Source of the DNA: Terriglobia bacterium
GTDB taxonomy: Bacteria; Acidobacteriota; Terriglobia; Bryobacterales; Bryobacteraceae
Length of the DNA: 64,000 nt
NCBI GenBank assembly: GCA_010084195.1
Contig: RGPS01000002.1
Coordinates: 40,116-104,115, forward strand
Direction of reading: 5' to 3'
A program made the position numbers and the translations under genes. Shown piece after piece: positions 50,422 through 59,928 of the stretch. The first letter of the stretch is position 1. Each line of letters opens with the position of its first letter. The notes under the pieces are model-generated. The model made no database searches. It was not told the DNA's origin and was given only the letters and a program-made list of their open reading frames with translations.

Positions 50422-51413
50422 GAATCTTGTTCAGGGGTGCACTGGCCCTGGGAGTCCTGTTGGTGCTGGCCGGAGCCTACGCCGCCAGTCATCTCCAGTC
50501 CCCTTATCGTGGCTTTTCCGAACCCGTTTTCCTGGAAGTGAAGCGAGGCACCAGCACCGCAGAAATGGCCGGCGAACTCGCACGAACCGGCGTTATTGAG
50601 GCCCCCTGGGTGTTCATGCTGTCTCGCGCTTTGAACCGGTCGGTGCGGTTGCAGGCCGGCGAATACCGCTTCGCCACCCCGGCCTCACCTCTCGAAATCC
50701 TCCACCGCATCCAAAAGGGAGACATCTATTTCACCGAAATCCTCATCCCGGAGGGCCTGAATATTTTTGACATGGCTGCAGCCGTGGAAAAACAATCCAC
50801 CATCAGCGCGTCGGACTTTCTTGCCGCTGCCAGGAACCCCACCCCCATCCGCGACCTGGCCCCGGAGGCAACGTCCCTGGAAGGATATCTGTTCCCCAGT
50901 AAATACCGCATCTACCGGCACACCACTGCACCACAATTGGCGAAGCAAATGGTGGGAGAGTTTCGCACGCAATGGGCGAAGGCAGGCCAGGGCGGCGATC
51001 CACACAGGACCCTTACACTCGCCTCGCTCGTCGAGCGGGAAGCCAGATTGCACGAAGAACAACCCCGCGTTGCCTCGGTGTTCCGCAACCGCCTTCGCCT
51101 GGGCATGAAGCTCGATTGCGACCCCACCACGGTCTACGCCGCCCTGCTGGAGAACCGCTATCGGGGCACCATTCACCAGTCCGACCTGGCCAGTGACAAC
51201 CCGTACAACACCTACCGGCACGTCGGCCTGCCCCCCGGCCCCATCGCCAACCCGGGCTTCGGAGCCATTCGGGCAGCCATCTCACCTGCCGAAACCCCGT
51301 ACCTGTATTTTGTTGCCAGAGCGGATGGAAGCGGCGGACATTACTTCTCTGAGTCCCTCAAAAAACACCTGGAAGCAGTGAGCCAGTACCGCCGCGCCTC
51401 CGCCCAACACTAG
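50418..51413 (+). CDS. mltG: Endolytic murein transglycosylase MltG
   Basis: YridA-like VTG motifs: LTLASLVEREARLHEEQPRVASVFRNRLRLGMKLDCDPTTVYA, NPYNTYRHVGLPPGPIANPGFGAIRAA. GTG start (GTGA) or upstream GTG 50394. Confidence 0.93.
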   Translation: MRILFRGALALGVLLVLAGAYAASHLQSPYRGFSEPVFLEVKRGTSTAEMAGELARTGVIEAPWVFMLSRALNRSVRLQAGEYRFATPASPLEILHRIQKGDIYFTEILIPEGLNIFDMAAAVEKQSTISASDFLAAARNPTPIRDLAPEATSLEGYLFPSKYRIYRHTTAPQLAKQMVGEFRTQWAKAGQGGDPHRTLTLASLVEREARLHEEQPRVASVFRNRLRLGMKLDCDPTTVYAALLENRYRGTIHQSDLASDNPYNTYRHVGLPPGPIANPGFGAIRAAISPAETPYLYFVARADGSGGHYFSESLKKHLEAVSQYRRASAQH

Positions 51414-51417
51414 AGTA

Positions 51418-51464
51418 TTTTCACAATCAATATCTGTGCGGCAGGTTGGCAACCCGCCTCTTGC
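51418..51464. repeat. REP-like intergenic element, copy C
   Basis: TTTTCACAATCAATATCTGTG plus GGCAGGTTGGCAACCCGCCTCTTGC (51440-51464), identical over 25 nt to 35246-35270. Confidence 0.7.
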
Positions 51465-51745
51465 GTCACATCCACGTCGCTGAGCCGGAATCGCGGGAGT
51501 TGCAGGCGGCAATCCCGAATCTCCCGGCGCAGAACCGCAGAAACACCGGCCTGAAGTTCATCCACCCAGGGGCAAAGTCGCGCAACACACCCTCCCGGAC
51601 CTGGAAGTCCCGGCTTCGACAACGCCACACAGTTTCACCCCATATATTTTCTTTATTCAATTCAACAAACCAAAGTAGGCTTTTCGTCCCGATACCGATA
51701 TACTTGAGGCTGCAGATACCTCACCTGGATCCAGGGCCACGGAAC

Positions 51746-52936
51746 TTGTGGACGCTGATCCGAAAGGTCCGGCAACTTGTCACGTTGCAGGGACCAAGTG
51801 GTCCCCGTCGCGGGACTGCGATGCGCGATATTCAGGTAGTAAATGATGCGGCGTTGCTCGTTCACGACGGCGTGGTCCGCGATTCCGGAACCGCGCGCCG
51901 AATAGAGAACCTGGCCGAGGCCCGGCAGGCTTTTGAGGTCGATGCGGGCGGTCGAGTTGCATTGCCTGCCTTCGTTGAGGCTGATACCGTCCTGGTTGGG
52001 CCTGGAACCGAGAGCCAACCGAATCGGCCGGGTGAAGCCCCCCTGGCCACCATCTCAAAAAAAGTGCTGGAGGGCCAGACCCTTCTTGCTGTGGAGGATT
52101 GGGTCCGTCACGGGGTCCTTTCATTGGGGGCCGCAACTCACGGTGCCAAAGAACTTCGCGATGCCCGAAAACTCCTCGCCGTTCAAAAACTCTTCCAGAC
52201 CAGACCCATTCGAATTCGCTCCGTATTCTCCCCATCTGCCCTCGAAATGGAGGCGGCTAAATCCGATATCGTGGTCAAACAATGGGTTAGCAGCATTCTG
52301 GAAAAACGCCTTGCGGGCCTGTTGGAGCTGGAAATTCCCTCAGGCGATTCACCCGAGAGTATGGAGCAACTGGAAAGCGTCATCCAGAAGGCAGTCCCTT
52401 ACGGCTTTATCCTCCGACTGCGCTCTGAAATTCCCTTATCTGAAAGGGCGCAGCGTCTGATTCACGAAACGGGCGCCATCTCCGTCATTGCCCCCGGGAT
52501 CCTGAGCCACCCCAGCCCCGAATTTTCCCGCGCATCCTGCGCCCTGGTCGTGCGAGGCACCGACATCCTGGGGTCCTCACACCCGAGAGATTGCGTGCGT
52601 CGCCTGATTGACGAGGGCTCGGCAATCGCTCTGGGATCAGGCTCCGGCGGAGTCGGATCCGGGGTATTTAGCCCCCAATCCCTCCTGCATCTCGCCTGCG
52701 AGGAACTCGGGATGACAATTGAAGAAGCCATCACCGCAACCACCTGGAATTCGGCCTGCTCGCTCCGGATGTCAACCGTAGCGGGCTCAGTGGAACCCGG
52801 AAAACAGGCAGATTTGGCCATCATGGATGTCAGCGACTACCGCGACCTGGCCAAACGGCAGGGGCATAACGATGTCTACAAGACCCTGCGAGGCGGTCGC
52901 ACGCTCTACCGCCGCGCCGGACTCTTACTCTTCTGA
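51746..52936 (+). CDS. Imidazolonepropionase/amidohydrolase-like protein lacking metal ligands (predicted pseudoenzyme)
   Basis: Homology-like N-terminus LWTLIRKVRQLVTLQGPSGPRRGTAMRDIQVVNDAALLVHDG (TTG start); PAFVEADTVLV replaces the usual PGFVDPHTHLV; TIEEAITATTWNSACSLRMSTVAGSVEPGKQADLAIMDVSDYRDLAKRQGHNDVYKTLRGGRTLYR. Confidence 0.75.
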   Translation: MWTLIRKVRQLVTLQGPSGPRRGTAMRDIQVVNDAALLVHDGVVRDSGTARRIENLAEARQAFEVDAGGRVALPAFVEADTVLVGPGTESQPNRPGEAPLATISKKVLEGQTLLAVEDWVRHGVLSLGAATHGAKELRDARKLLAVQKLFQTRPIRIRSVFSPSALEMEAAKSDIVVKQWVSSILEKRLAGLLELEIPSGDSPESMEQLESVIQKAVPYGFILRLRSEIPLSERAQRLIHETGAISVIAPGILSHPSPEFSRASCALVVRGTDILGSSHPRDCVRRLIDEGSAIALGSGSGGVGSGVFSPQSLLHLACEELGMTIEEAITATTWNSACSLRMSTVAGSVEPGKQADLAIMDVSDYRDLAKRQGHNDVYKTLRGGRTLYRRAGLLLF

Positions 52937-52956
52937 CGACAGCTTTAGCGCCTTTG

Positions 52957-53050
52957 CACAATTACTGTAGGCCGGACTGGTCCTGAGGTGGGGCGCAGGA
53001 TGGAGGTGGGGCGCAGGATGGCATCCTGCGCGCCTGTCGCCGACAGGCGC
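52957..53050. repeat. REP-like element copy D: tandem 18-bp duplication plus two hairpins
   Basis: CACAATTACTGT (52957-52968); GGTGGGGCGCAGGATGG at 52987 and 53005; CGCAGGATGGCATCCTGCG (53012-53030); GCGCCTGTCG-C-CGACAGGCGC (53030-53050). Confidence 0.75.
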
Positions 53051-53052
53051 TG

Positions 53053-53871
53053 CTAGTGATGATGGTGGTGCGCGTGATCATCTCCATGAGCGTGCAACTC
53101 GTGGCAGTTATCTGGTATCACGCAGCCGGTATCCGCGATCGCGCAGCCCACGTGCTCGAACTGCATCGTGTTGTGGTGCAGGTGAAAGCGTTCCCCCAAC
53201 AAACAGTTCAGTTGGTTCAAAATCCCCTGGCTCTGTGAAGGCGGCATGTCGTCAATCAAAACATGACAGCTCAGCGCCCGCGAGGACGAGCCAAGACTCC
53301 ACACGTGGACATCATGAACATCCAGAACGCCCTCCACGCCGCGCATCGCCGAACAAACTTCGTTCAGATCCACCCCGCGGGGCAGGCCCTCCAGCAAAAT
53401 GTTCAGAGATTCCCGGATCACATCCCACGCAGTCCAGACCACCAGAACCGCAATCGCCAGCGAGAGAAGCGGATCAATCCTCGTCCACCCCGTAAAGCGA
53501 ATCGCGAGGGCACCCGCCACAATCGCCACAGCGCCCAACAGATCACCCAACATGTGGACGTAGGCGCCTCTCGTATTCAGGTCATGGTCACCATGCAGCC
53601 CCAGCATAATGCTCCCATTCAGGATGATGGCCGCCCCGGCTACCCACAACATAGCCCCTTCATTTACCGGCTGCGGGTCGAGCATGCGCAACCAGCACTC
53701 ATAAACGACCCAGTCCGTCAGGTTGTGCGCCGAGTCAGAGATCAGAGCCAGACTATGCGAGCGCACGCCCGCCACAAACTCAAAGACCACAAACGCGGCA
53801 GTCGCCACGAACGACCAGATCAGCGTCCGGCCACTCTTTCCTGAGTGGTGCCCGTGATGGTGAGAATGCAA
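53053..53871 (-). CDS. Cation diffusion facilitator (CDF) transporter with His-rich termini
   Basis: LISDSAHNLTD, HMLGDLLGAVAIVAGALAIRFTGWTRIDPLLSLAIAVLVV, N-terminal HSHHHGHH, C-terminal HAHGDDHAHHHHH. TTG 53871 preceded by a GGAGG-like SD (alternative GTG 53907). Confidence 0.93.
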   Translation of the reverse strand: MHSHHHGHHSGKSGRTLIWSFVATAAFVVFEFVAGVRSHSLALISDSAHNLTDWVVYECWLRMLDPQPVNEGAMLWVAGAAIILNGSIMLGLHGDHDLNTRGAYVHMLGDLLGAVAIVAGALAIRFTGWTRIDPLLSLAIAVLVVWTAWDVIRESLNILLEGLPRGVDLNEVCSAMRGVEGVLDVHDVHVWSLGSSSRALSCHVLIDDMPPSQSQGILNQLNCLLGERFHLHHNTMQFEHVGCAIADTGCVIPDNCHELHAHGDDHAHHHHH

Positions 53872-53959
53872 ACTGTCTCCTCCCCTTATCTTACCTGTCG
53901 GAGCCACTCCCCGGACCCAAATGCCCTGCCCGCACTTGTTCTGGAGGATAATTTGAAGT

Positions 53960-56002
53960 ATGCGCAGATCGGCGTTGCTTGCCCTCGCTTTAGCACCAGT
54001 CCTCCTGTTGACCGAAGACCTTCAGGCCCAAAAACAGCCTTTCAATACGGATGCGCTGCTGAAGCTCCGGCGACTCTCCGATCCCCAGCTATCCCCGGAT
54101 GGCAAGACCGTTGCGTTCTCCGTCAGTACGCCGGATGTTGCCGCAAACAGGGCTGTCCGCAGCATCTGGACAGTGCCCCTCGAAGGCGGCAATCCCGTCC
54201 GCCTCGCAGAACCGGCCGAACGCCCCCGGTGGTCTCCCGATGGCAAGAGCCTCTACTACACCGGCACTGAAGGTGGTGCCTCGCAGGTTTGGCGGATGAA
54301 CCCCGATGGCTCCGGTGCCACGCAGATCACCCGCCTCGCAACCGAAGCTTCGGGCCAAACTGTTTCCGGAGATGGCAAGTTCCTCGTTTTCACCAGCGAT
54401 GTGTACCCCGAATGCAGCGCCGCCGGGACCTTTGAGGAAACCTGTAACGCCCGCCGTTCCGCCGAGGAACGCAACAACAAAGTGAAAGCGCATCTGGCGA
54501 CAAGTCTCTTGTACCGCCACTGGAACGCCTGGCTGGGCAAGACACGGACCCACATTCTGTCGTTCTCGCTGGCCGATGGCAAGGTTGTCGATCTTACCCC
54601 CGGCGACCGCATCGTCCCGCCCTTCTCACTGGGTGGCCCCGATGACTATGCCATCTCGCCCGACGGGCGGGAAGTCGCGTTCACCATGAATGTGGACCCC
54701 AACCCCGCCCTTTCCACCAACAGCGATATCTATGGCATCCCCGTCACCGGAGGAACAGCCCAGAAAATCACCTCAGGTGCCGGTGCAGATGCGTCTCCCG
54801 CGTACTCTCCTGACGGTAAGTATCTGGCATTCCGGTCTCAGGCCCGCGCCGGATATGAGAGCGACAAATGGCGCCTCACCGTGGTAGACCGGGCAACCGG
54901 CAAAACCACCATCCCCACCGACGCCATCGACCGGGCCATCAACAGCTTTACCTGGTCTCCCGATTCCTCCCGGCTCTTTTTTATGGCGGTCGATCGCGGC
55001 AGGCAAGCCATCCAGTTCGTTTCGCCGGAGGGCGGCGGAGCCCGAATGGCCCTCGGCGGCAGCAACATGGTGGATGATGTCCAGTTCACGCCCGACGGCA
55101 AGACCATGGTCTTCACCCGCCAGAGTGGGGACAGCCCCGTAGAGATCTGCAAGGTCTCTTCCAACAGCAGCAAAGAGGTCCCGCTCACCCACCTCAATGA
55201 CGCCCTGCTCAGCCAGTACCAGTTGACCGCTTTCGAAGATTTCACCGTCACGGGTGCGGAGAACACCCCCATCCACAGCTTCATTGTGAAACCAGCGGGC
55301 TTCACCCCGACCAGAAAATATCCTGTCCTGATGTTGATCCACGGAGGCCCGCAGGGGGAGTGGGGCGAAAGCTGGACCTACCGCTGGAATGCCCAGATTT
55401 TTGCCGGAGCGGGCTACGTGGTCGTCATGCCAAACCCACGGGGCTCTATTGGTTACGGACAAAAGTTCACTGATGACATCAATAAAGACTGGGGCGGCAA
55501 ACCCTACGAAGACCTGATGGCAGTTACCGACTATGTGGCAAAACTGCCCTATGTGGACGCCGACCGCATGGCCGCGGCCGGAGGCTCCTACGGGGGCTAC
55601 ATGGTCAACTGGATTCTCGGCCACACCGACCGCTTCAAAGCCCTCGTCTCCCATGCCGGAGTGTTTGATCTCCGCGCCAAATCCGAATCCACGGAAGAAC
55701 TCTGGTTTCCCGTCTGGGAGTTCGGTGGCATGCCCTGGGAGAACCCCGAGATCTACGAAAAATGGTCCCCCAGCAAGTTCACTGCACAGTTCAAAACGCC
55801 CACCCTGGTGATTCACGGCGAACTGGACTACCGCATCGCCTATAGCCAGGGCCTGCAATTATTCACAGCGCTCCAGATGCACAAGGTCCCCTCGCAACTG
55901 CTGGTCTACCCCGACGAAGGGCACTGGATCCTCAAGCCCCAGAACAGTCAGCTCTGGTACAAGACCTTCATCGAGTGGATCGATACCTACACAAAGAGAT
56001 AA
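53960..56002 (+). CDS. S9 family prolyl oligopeptidase-like serine peptidase
   Basis: WD40-like PD40 repeats; MLIHGGPQGEWGESWTYRWNAQIFAGAGYVVVMPNPRGSIGYG; AAAGGSYGGYMVNW; DEGHWI. Confidence 0.93.
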   Translation: MRRSALLALALAPVLLLTEDLQAQKQPFNTDALLKLRRLSDPQLSPDGKTVAFSVSTPDVAANRAVRSIWTVPLEGGNPVRLAEPAERPRWSPDGKSLYYTGTEGGASQVWRMNPDGSGATQITRLATEASGQTVSGDGKFLVFTSDVYPECSAAGTFEETCNARRSAEERNNKVKAHLATSLLYRHWNAWLGKTRTHILSFSLADGKVVDLTPGDRIVPPFSLGGPDDYAISPDGREVAFTMNVDPNPALSTNSDIYGIPVTGGTAQKITSGAGADASPAYSPDGKYLAFRSQARAGYESDKWRLTVVDRATGKTTIPTDAIDRAINSFTWSPDSSRLFFMAVDRGRQAIQFVSPEGGGARMALGGSNMVDDVQFTPDGKTMVFTRQSGDSPVEICKVSSNSSKEVPLTHLNDALLSQYQLTAFEDFTVTGAENTPIHSFIVKPAGFTPTRKYPVLMLIHGGPQGEWGESWTYRWNAQIFAGAGYVVVMPNPRGSIGYGQKFTDDINKDWGGKPYEDLMAVTDYVAKLPYVDADRMAAAGGSYGGYMVNWILGHTDRFKALVSHAGVFDLRAKSESTEELWFPVWEFGGMPWENPEIYEKWSPSKFTAQFKTPTLVIHGELDYRIAYSQGLQLFTALQMHKVPSQLLVYPDEGHWILKPQNSQLWYKTFIEWIDTYTKR

Positions 56003-56006
56003 ATCA

Positions 56007-57401
56007 TTGAAAACCCTGCTGGTCGTAGTCTTCGTCCTTCTGTTGTTGTGCGCGGCACCCCTCATCTATCTGGTTTCTTCTAATGAAACCGTTTTGAAGC
56101 TGGAGAACCCACCTAAGGTGATCGCCTTCCAGACCCCGGTAACAGTCCGTGCCGAGAATTCCCACGGCGTCCGCTGGGTCACCCTGGCAATCACACAGGA
56201 CGGGAAGACCACGGAAACCCGTATTGCTCAGGCCAAAGAGCAGTCCATCTTCCCGAAGCGGAACGAGGCACCCGTGATCATTCGGGCCAATGTAGGGAAG
56301 CAATCCACGCCCTCTCTGCATGACGGCAAAGCCAAAATCACCATCACAGCCGTTTCCAACGATTTCCGGGGCAAAAGTACCTCCGTCTCGCTCGACGTGG
56401 ACGTTATGACCGAACCGCCCCGTGTCTCCGCCGATGGCGCACAGCACTATATCAATCAGGGCGGGTCCGAAATGGTCACCTTCACCCCCGGCGGAGCGTG
56501 GACCGAGGCCGGTGTCCAGGTTGGTGACTACAAATTCCGTAGTTTCCCGCTGCCGAATCACCCAGGCCAGTACTTCTCTCTGTTCGCGTATTCGTGGCAG
56601 AATGGCCCGGAGACACCGGCCTTTGTCTATGCCTCCAATCCCGCAGGAACCCTGGCCCGGGCCGACTTTACCCACAAAGTTTTCCCGAAGAAATTCCGCG
56701 CCAGCACCATCCCCCTCGAAGTCATGAATCTCGACCGGATCGTGGGCCAGATTGACCCCAACAACCAGATTAAGGGCGATCTGGTGGAGCGTTTCATCTA
56801 CATCAATAACGAGATGCGCAAGCAGAACAACAAGGTCCTGGCTGATCTGCGGCTCCAGTCCGAGCAGAAGTTTCTTTGGTTCGGAGCCTTCCTCCCCATG
56901 GTCGACTCCACCGTGGAATCGCGCTTTGCCGATGATCGGACCTACACCTGGCAGGGCAAGAAAGTGGACCAGCAGACCCATCTTGGGTTCGATCTTGCCA
57001 AGCTGGCCCACTCCCCCGTCCCGGCTTCCAATGACGGCAGGGTGATCTTTGCCGAAAACCTGGGTATCTACGGCAACTGCATCGTGGTAGACCACGGCTT
57101 CGGGTTACAGACCGTCTATGCCCACCTGAGCGAATTCCTCGTGAAGCAGGGCGACATGGTCACCAAGGGCCAGACATTGGGGAAGACCGGTGCAACCGGC
57201 CTGGCCGGGGGCGATCACCTGCACTTCACCATGTTGATTGATGGCGTCCAGGTGAACCCGGTGGAGTGGTGGGACGCGCACTGGCTGAAAGACCGCATCC
57301 TGAGTCGCATGGACGTGACGCTCGACGAAAAAACGCCCAGCGGCGGCTATCCCGCCCCGAAATCCCGAGCCACCAAAACTAAGAAGTCAAAGCGCCGGTA
57401 A
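56007..57401 (+). CDS. M23 family metallopeptidase
   Basis: N-terminal TM; THLGFDLAKLAHSPVPASNDGRVIFAENLGIYGNCIVVDHGFGLQTVYAHLS, GLAGGDHLHFTM. TTG start. Confidence 0.92.
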   Translation: MKTLLVVVFVLLLLCAAPLIYLVSSNETVLKLENPPKVIAFQTPVTVRAENSHGVRWVTLAITQDGKTTETRIAQAKEQSIFPKRNEAPVIIRANVGKQSTPSLHDGKAKITITAVSNDFRGKSTSVSLDVDVMTEPPRVSADGAQHYINQGGSEMVTFTPGGAWTEAGVQVGDYKFRSFPLPNHPGQYFSLFAYSWQNGPETPAFVYASNPAGTLARADFTHKVFPKKFRASTIPLEVMNLDRIVGQIDPNNQIKGDLVERFIYINNEMRKQNNKVLADLRLQSEQKFLWFGAFLPMVDSTVESRFADDRTYTWQGKKVDQQTHLGFDLAKLAHSPVPASNDGRVIFAENLGIYGNCIVVDHGFGLQTVYAHLSEFLVKQGDMVTKGQTLGKTGATGLAGGDHLHFTMLIDGVQVNPVEWWDAHWLKDRILSRMDVTLDEKTPSGGYPAPKSRATKTKKSKRR

Positions 57402-58293
57402 TCCAGCCCTGAAACCAGGTGGAATACTCAGCAAGCTTTGCCGTAGTTTCCGGGGCTAACGGGCAGGCCAGTTCCCCGCCCTTCTGGCCACGCAGGACCA
57501 AGGCCTGCTTTATACCCACCGGGACCGGAAAACTGTCAATTCGGGCAATAAACTCATCCAGCGTCGCTTGAGCTTTTGCAGCTCCAACCGTATCGCCCGC
57601 CTTCGCCGTCTTATACAGGCGCACCAAAACCTCCGGGATGGCCGAAGCACAACCGGAGAGCACGCCGTCCGCCCCGGCTTCAAGAGCTCTGAGCGCAATC
57701 CGGTCATTGCCCGCAAACAAGGCAAACGCCCGCTGCTCACGAAACGCCAGGAGCTGGGCAAAGTACTCCCAGTTGCCGCTGGAATCCTTTATCCCCGCAA
57801 ATCGCCCGGTGTCCAGCAGGCGCTTCGCCGTGTCGATCTCGAGCGGTGAGGTGAACTGCGGAATGCTGTACAGCAGGATCGGCAACGCATCCCCCACTTC
57901 CTTCGCGAAGGCCAGGCAATACGCCTCCACCTCGCCCTGCTGGTACGGGAAAAAATACGGAGGCATCAGCAACAAACCGCTGGCCCCGCCCCCGATAGCG
58001 TCCTCAGCAAGTTCGATGGACCCTCGAAGCGTGGTGTGACCCACCCCAACCACCAGCGGCACACGGGAACGCTTCGCAGCCAGATAAAGGGCCCTCTGCC
58101 GGTCCGGGTTCGAGTAGTTCACAAACTCGCCCGTTGACCCCATCAGGCAGATACTGTTTACGCCACCTGCTGCCACAAAATCCAGCAGTTCCAGCAGCCC
58201 GGTAAAGTCCGGCTCCAGCGTGCCGACACGATTCGGCGTCACTACCGCCGCCAGCACACCTTCCAGTTTTAGCCCTTCCCGACCCTTCTTCAT
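57379..58293 (-). CDS. Dihydrodipicolinate synthase family protein
   Basis: GVLAAVVTPNRVGTLEPDFTGLLELLDFVAAGGVNSICLMGSTGEF, GIKDSSGNW. Confidence 0.9.
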   Translation of the reverse strand: MKKGREGLKLEGVLAAVVTPNRVGTLEPDFTGLLELLDFVAAGGVNSICLMGSTGEFVNYSNPDRQRALYLAAKRSRVPLVVGVGHTTLRGSIELAEDAIGGGASGLLLMPPYFFPYQQGEVEAYCLAFAKEVGDALPILLYSIPQFTSPLEIDTAKRLLDTGRFAGIKDSSGNWEYFAQLLAFREQRAFALFAGNDRIALRALEAGADGVLSGCASAIPEVLVRLYKTAKAGDTVGAAKAQATLDEFIARIDSFPVPVGIKQALVLRGQKGGELACPLAPETTAKLAEYSTWFQGWITGALTS

Positions 58294-59231
58294 TGCGCAG
58301 TGGGCCGGAACAGGGGAGTCAGCACGATACTGCGAAATTCGACGGCACCATGGTCACCCTGCAGTTCAATCACCCCAGGCAGCCCCTCATAAGGGTCAAT
58401 CGCAATGGCTGTCAGGCCTTCAATCTTCTGCTTAGCAATCAGCGACTTCCCGTTCAGCGTCACCGAAACATCACGCCCCACCAGCCGCACGTCCATAGTT
58501 TGCCATTCACCAGCCTTCTTGCTGGCATTCACCACGGGCGTGAGACGACTGTAAAGCGCGCCATTGCCGTGCGATTGCGCCGGATTGCCGAAGTCATCCA
58601 GAATCTGTACTTCGTAGCGTCCCCGCAGGCCGATACCGCTGTTACTGTGTTCCGCAACCTTGTATTCCACATGAAGCTCGAAGTTCCAGAAACGCTTGGT
58701 GCTGACAAGGTTCCGCGCCTTCCCGGCACTCTTCAGGACACCGTCAGCCACCGTCCAACCCAAATCGTTTGCGTTGCCGAAACCCGTCCAGCCTGCCAGA
58801 TCTTTCCCGTTGAAGAGCTGAATCGCCTCGGACTTCAGCCAGGCAGCGTCGTCCCGATCCCGAATCACCGGAGCCCGATACCCCACAAAAGGAACTGGCC
58901 CACCCGGCCCCGTCATTTGACCCTGGAGTTGACCGTTCACCCACTTCGCCCGATACTCGCGCCGGCCAGCGGTATTTTCAAACGAGAACTGCAGTTCGTC
59001 GCTGACGATCTTCAATTCGTTGATGGCATTCAGATCGCCGCCCGGAAAGCCGATAAAACGGCCCTTCAATTCGGAAGTCCCCGCGCCGGACACTTCAAGC
59101 CACCAGGCTTTGTCAGCATTCGGGTTGGTCAGCAGAAGATCCCACCGACCATTAAAATTCACATCTGCGGCAGCCAAAACACCCGCACACATTGCAAATA
59201 AAAACGTGAACTTGCAGCGAATCAAAGTCAC
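58290..59231 (-). CDS. Secreted DUF1080 (3-keto-disaccharide hydrolase-like) protein
   Basis: LFNGKDLAGWTGFG, WNFELHVEYKVAEHSNSGIGLRGRYEVQILDDFG; GTG start giving a signal peptide. Confidence 0.85.
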   Translation of the reverse strand: MTLIRCKFTFLFAMCAGVLAAADVNFNGRWDLLLTNPNADKAWWLEVSGAGTSELKGRFIGFPGGDLNAINELKIVSDELQFSFENTAGRREYRAKWVNGQLQGQMTGPGGPVPFVGYRAPVIRDRDDAAWLKSEAIQLFNGKDLAGWTGFGNANDLGWTVADGVLKSAGKARNLVSTKRFWNFELHVEYKVAEHSNSGIGLRGRYEVQILDDFGNPAQSHGNGALYSRLTPVVNASKKAGEWQTMDVRLVGRDVSVTLNGKSLIAKQKIEGLTAIAIDPYEGLPGVIELQGDHGAVEFRSIVLTPLFRPTAQ

Positions 59232-59253
59232 AAATCCCCTCCTCGTCAGACTA

Positions 59254-59928
59254 TCAGAGAGCCGCTTCCCGCCAGAGCAACTCAGCGTCGGATCTCCGCA
59301 CATAATTTGCTTCCACCGAAGCTGGTTCGCCCGTGTCGCCGCCCCTCATTCGAGCCACCGCGATCTGCCCAATCACGGCAGCCAAAGCCCGGGAGGCCAC
59401 TGTCACCGGCAGACTGGCCAACCGCGTCCCAACCAGAGCAGGCAGAAAAGGTTCAAAGTGCGGCGAGACCCACTCGAAATCCCGCTCCCCCAGCAATTCC
59501 ATCAAGTGGGGAAACCGGATAACCTGCTCCTCAATCACCAGCTTGCCGTCGTCCGCATACAGGGCTGCAAAGACCTCCCCCCGGCGCGCATCCAGAACAG
59601 TAGCGCGAAGAGGGGCCGTCCCAAACCGGCTGAGGGCCTCCAGATTAGAAATCGGAATCACGGCTTTCCCCAACACCTCCGCCAAACCCTTGGCAGCCGC
59701 CAGCCCGATTCTGACTCCTGTAAACGAGCCCGGACCTGACGCTGCCGCGAACACGTCAATGTCATCAGGCACCAGGCCCTCCCGGGTCAGCAGAGCGTCG
59801 AGGCGTTCAAAAAGCATGCCGCTAAACCCGTCCGGGGCATGCAGCAAAGTTTCCGTCACCACCACTTCATCACGAAGCAGCGCCATACTGCCGAACTCCG
59901 CAGTTGTGTCGAGTGCAAGTGTCAGCAT
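59254..59928 (-). CDS. tsaB: tRNA threonylcarbamoyladenosine biosynthesis protein TsaB
   Basis: MLTLALDTTAEFGSMALL, FAAASGPGSFTGVRIGLAAAKGLAEVLGKAVIPISNLEAL. Confidence 0.93.
   Translation of the reverse strand: MLTLALDTTAEFGSMALLRDEVVVTETLLHAPDGFSGMLFERLDALLTREGLVPDDIDVFAAASGPGSFTGVRIGLAAAKGLAEVLGKAVIPISNLEALSRFGTAPLRATVLDARRGEVFAALYADDGKLVIEEQVIRFPHLMELLGERDFEWVSPHFEPFLPALVGTRLASLPVTVASRALAAVIGQIAVARMRGGDTGEPASVEANYVRRSDAELLWREAAL

Noticed and set aside
51446-51745. N-terminal extension of the HutI-like ORF as called in the track
   Set aside because: It translates the REP-like repeat and intergenic sequence. Homology-like residues begin at about LWTLIRKVRQLVTL, so a TTG start at 51746 is preferred.
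52957-53050. Ordinary rho-independent terminator
   Set aside because: The hairpins lack a following T tract on either strand and share sequence with dispersed copies, so they are listed as a repeat element.
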